Shown here: positions 61,646 to 64,000 of the stretch, piece after piece | How the letters are laid out: each line of letters opens with the position of its first letter | Numbering within the stretch: position 1 is the stretch's first letter | NCBI GenBank assembly: GCA_946406115.1 | Contig: OX291551.1 | Span: 7,874,001-7,938,000 of the forward strand | DNA: 64,000 bases | Direction: 5' to 3' | Source: Apoda limacodes | Lineage: Eukaryota > Arthropoda > Insecta > Lepidoptera > Limacodidae | The notes under the pieces: model-generated | Databases searched by the model: none | What the model saw: only the letters and a program-made list of their open reading frames with translations | Told to the model about the DNA's origin: nothing | Translations under genes and position numbers: made by a program

Positions 61646-64000
61646 GAGCTTACACATACACTTTTATTTAATACTACTGTCGGTACTTAATTTCAAAATT
61701 ATATTATCGTCATTTCAGCAACACGTTTCGAAAAGTGTCGAGACTATTTCTTCAGGGGAAAATAATTTAAAAAGTTCGTAAAGTCCATAAATACAATTTA
61801 TTTATAGATCTATGTACTACCACCGTTCCACAAGTAAATATTTCGTTTTTCTATTATTCCATATTAATTAGTATTTTATTCATTTTTATAATATCCGTTT
61901 TGCCGTCCCTTTTTTTCTAGACGACCGTACCTTAATCTTTTCTTCTAGTTGACTGTACTGAAGTAAATATAAATTTTCCGTAATAAAGTGTAATTTCACC
62001 TATCTTTAGCAAAACGATGTCATTACCATATATGGAAGATTAATAAAAATAAGAATTTAAGAGGCGAAAATTAAAAATAAATTTGGTAGTAATAACCTTT
62101 CCAATTAATTAAAGTGGGGTACCTGAGGGGAGGGTTAGTGGCAGAACCCACAACCTAGGAAAATATGATATAGGATTTCTGAACTTCCCTTAATACTTTT
62201 CATGATCTTTAAAATCCTCTTGAATGTAATAATCGTTAGTTACTGTACTTCGGAGCACTTGAATCACTATATAAAGATATTCATCCTTTTGTTTTAAAAA
62301 TTCTATTTTCGTGTCTCACATTTATCCGTGAATACATCTCCCAAAAAACTGACTTCGAATCTTTTTCCAAATTTATCTGTCATTCTTTTGAATACAAAAA
62401 TCTGTCGAAGTAAATAAGTTTGGCATTGCTTGCTCATATGGATATAGAAATTTACAATAATTTTGAAATAAACACGCAAAAGGAGAAGCTATTTACACAC
62501 TAAAAATTACAAATTATAACAATTCACTTGCTACAAAAGTATGTTCCTATAACATTATAACACGACTAAATCATAAAAGAAGTGAGGCGTGACACGCTTC
62601 CAGTAGATGGCGCTTATTGATAATAGTACTTACTTAGAAGATAAGTTTAGCGCTTTGTAGGGATAAAAAGTTGCGTTATTCTTATGGCTGCGCCTCGAGG
62701 CACGAACTAGCAAAAGTTTTCGCAACATTTGCATAAATTTAAATATCTAATACCTATTTACATGTTACGCATAAAAACTTTCCTTTATTTATTTTATCCA
62801 ATGTCACAATTTTCGATTTTTGACTATAAATTAAACGAGATATTCTTGTTATCGCATCGCTTAGGTACAACTTTTGTAAACTCTTAAACCCTTACTATAA
62901 TATTTAATTATTTATTTAATATAATATTTATTTGAATTAATATCTTACTATAGAAATCGTCTATGTAATTTGCTTATGAAAAAAGTTCAAAAACTAACGA
63001 TTTTCAAAAATCAACGTTGTTTATTTATTTATTTATACACTAGACAAAAACATAGAATATATACTTATGAAGCTTTGTTTTAGGTATTGTGATTGTTTAT
63101 TTAGCTACCTATATTTTCCATAATTGAATTTCCATATTAAAAACAAGCGCTTTGTTTTTCAAGTGTATTACATTGTACCTATCAATTACCCTAAACGGTA
63201 AATGGTTACATAGCCTTTCGCATTAATTCTAACCGCTGAGCATGCCTGTCTGATGTGTGTTGTAGCAATGCCCCGGTTTTTATAGCCAACAGCTAAAATA
63301 ACCAATGCTGTACCATCATTAACCTAAGTGACCTGCCTGACGTTGTGCCGCCCTTTCTTTTGTTGACATTCCCCGCTTGCATTCTTGCCCTCGTATTATT
63401 TCATTTTCGCCTAGGGTTCTTTCTGACGTTTTAACTTTTGCACAGCTCCGAGGGATTTTACAATTATATGGAGTATGTTAAATAGCCTTTCTCAAAAAAT
63501 ACCCAAAGATTATGCTATTCAATGCAAAAAGATTTTTTTAAAGTTGACTAGTAGTTCTAGAGATAAGCGCATTAAATAACAAAAAAACAAACTCTTCCGC
63601 TTTATTATATAAGTGGGCATAGATAAAAGCATTATATATTATTTCAGACTGTTTTTCTCATTCTAGATAGGTACTTTGTAAGAACCAATAAAATTACACA
63701 TATTTTAATACCTAGTTATACCTACAGTTATTATTTTCTAGAGCAATAAAACAACCATTTTATTATATACCATCATACTTATCCCTAAGGTGTGGCGGAC
63801 AGAGATATTACGGACCTAACCGTATTATCTACGTTGCACCGATGGTATTTCGTTTCGCAAACGTAATATGTGGCGAGCCTATCGCCGTACCGGGGACAAA
63901 CCAGAGACGAGATAAAAATAAAATTTTATTAATAGTAGTAATAGTATAATAGTCATTGGAGCGAAAAATAGGGTCTAACCTCCGAATTTTTTTACTGTGA
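61646..64000. other. No recognised gene to the window end
   Basis: About 2.35 kb, mostly A/T-rich. A GC-richer patch at 63235-63470 (for example TGACCTGCCTGACGTTGTGC) and another at 63785-63910 (GTGTGGCGGACAGAGATATT, CGCCGTACCGGGGACAAAC) have no coding signal I can support. CAGTAGATGGCGC (62601) is a short string common near lepidopteran repeats. Confidence 0.45.

Larger units (their letters stand above)
49361..64000 (+). other. Intron 2 of the ABCG gene (continues past the window)
   Basis: Donor GTAGGT at 49361. No plus-strand segment up to 64000 showed the residues expected next in an ABCG protein (for example a Q-loop MQED-like motif), so the intron is at least 14.6 kb if no small exon was missed. 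It contains foldbacks, three copies of the minisatellite-bearing family, copia and LINE relics. Confidence 0.6.

Noticed and set aside
61265..61690. 141-codon frame with repeated KIFI-DSCQTR segments
   Set aside because: The repeats are translation of the ~101-bp minisatellite followed by a GA tract; three copies in the window lack the frame.
49361..64000. A third ABCG exon (Q-loop or signature motif)
   Set aside because: I scanned the plus strand by eye for the expected continuation after ILSGYT and found none; a very short exon could have been missed.

Overview
The window looks like nuclear DNA of a moth or butterfly. It is AT-rich, most sequence belongs to mobile-element families I recognise from Lepidoptera, and the only host coding sequence I can support is split into two short exons separated by a very large intron. 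I see no prokaryotic features.

Host gene. Two exons on the + strand belong to one ABC transporter of subfamily G. Exon 1 (24974-25094) carries the start codon and the N-terminal 40 codons. Exon 2 (49243-49360) carries the Walker A motif GQSGAGKST. Splice phases agree (phase 1 out of exon 1, phase 2 out of exon 2) and joining them gives an uninterrupted reading frame. Intron 1 is about 24.1 kb. Intron 2 continues past the right edge, so the rest of the ATPase domain and the membrane domain lie outside. Everything left of about 24.7 kb is upstream flank.

Mobile elements fill most of the rest. There are LINE copies or fragments at 1-2198, 6868-7680, 9143-9795, 11533-13366, 18336-18425, 19590-21580, 23150-23895, 43199-46866 and 56036-58380. 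The 43-46 kb copy is nearly full length, with a 5' region and one long endonuclease-reverse transcriptase frame whose start codon appears to have changed from ATG to ATA. DNA transposons include a hAT-type element with a perfect 8-bp target duplication (7866-9127), a piggyBac-type element flanked by TTAA (26067-27896), a mariner transposase fragment (30470-30740), two inverted pogo/Tigger-like transposase relics (14748-16500), a TA-flanked long-TIR MITE (4714-5273), and a relic of a protein with a CDSPARAFIKS motif (42190-42772). A Ty1/copia RNase H relic lies at 55185-55700. A tRNA-derived SINE head lies at 33887-33962.

Structural oddities are the best part of the window: a 91-bp perfect inverted repeat with a tandemly duplicated 50-bp segment (11090-11326), 441-bp near-identical inverted LINE arms (20114-21580), a 263-bp foldback with 62-bp arms (51152-51414), and a dispersed family at four loci that combines a ~101-bp minisatellite, GA/CT microsatellites and a conserved hairpin.

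I found no convincing novel biological system. This is a transposon-rich host locus, and many boundaries are estimates made by eye.
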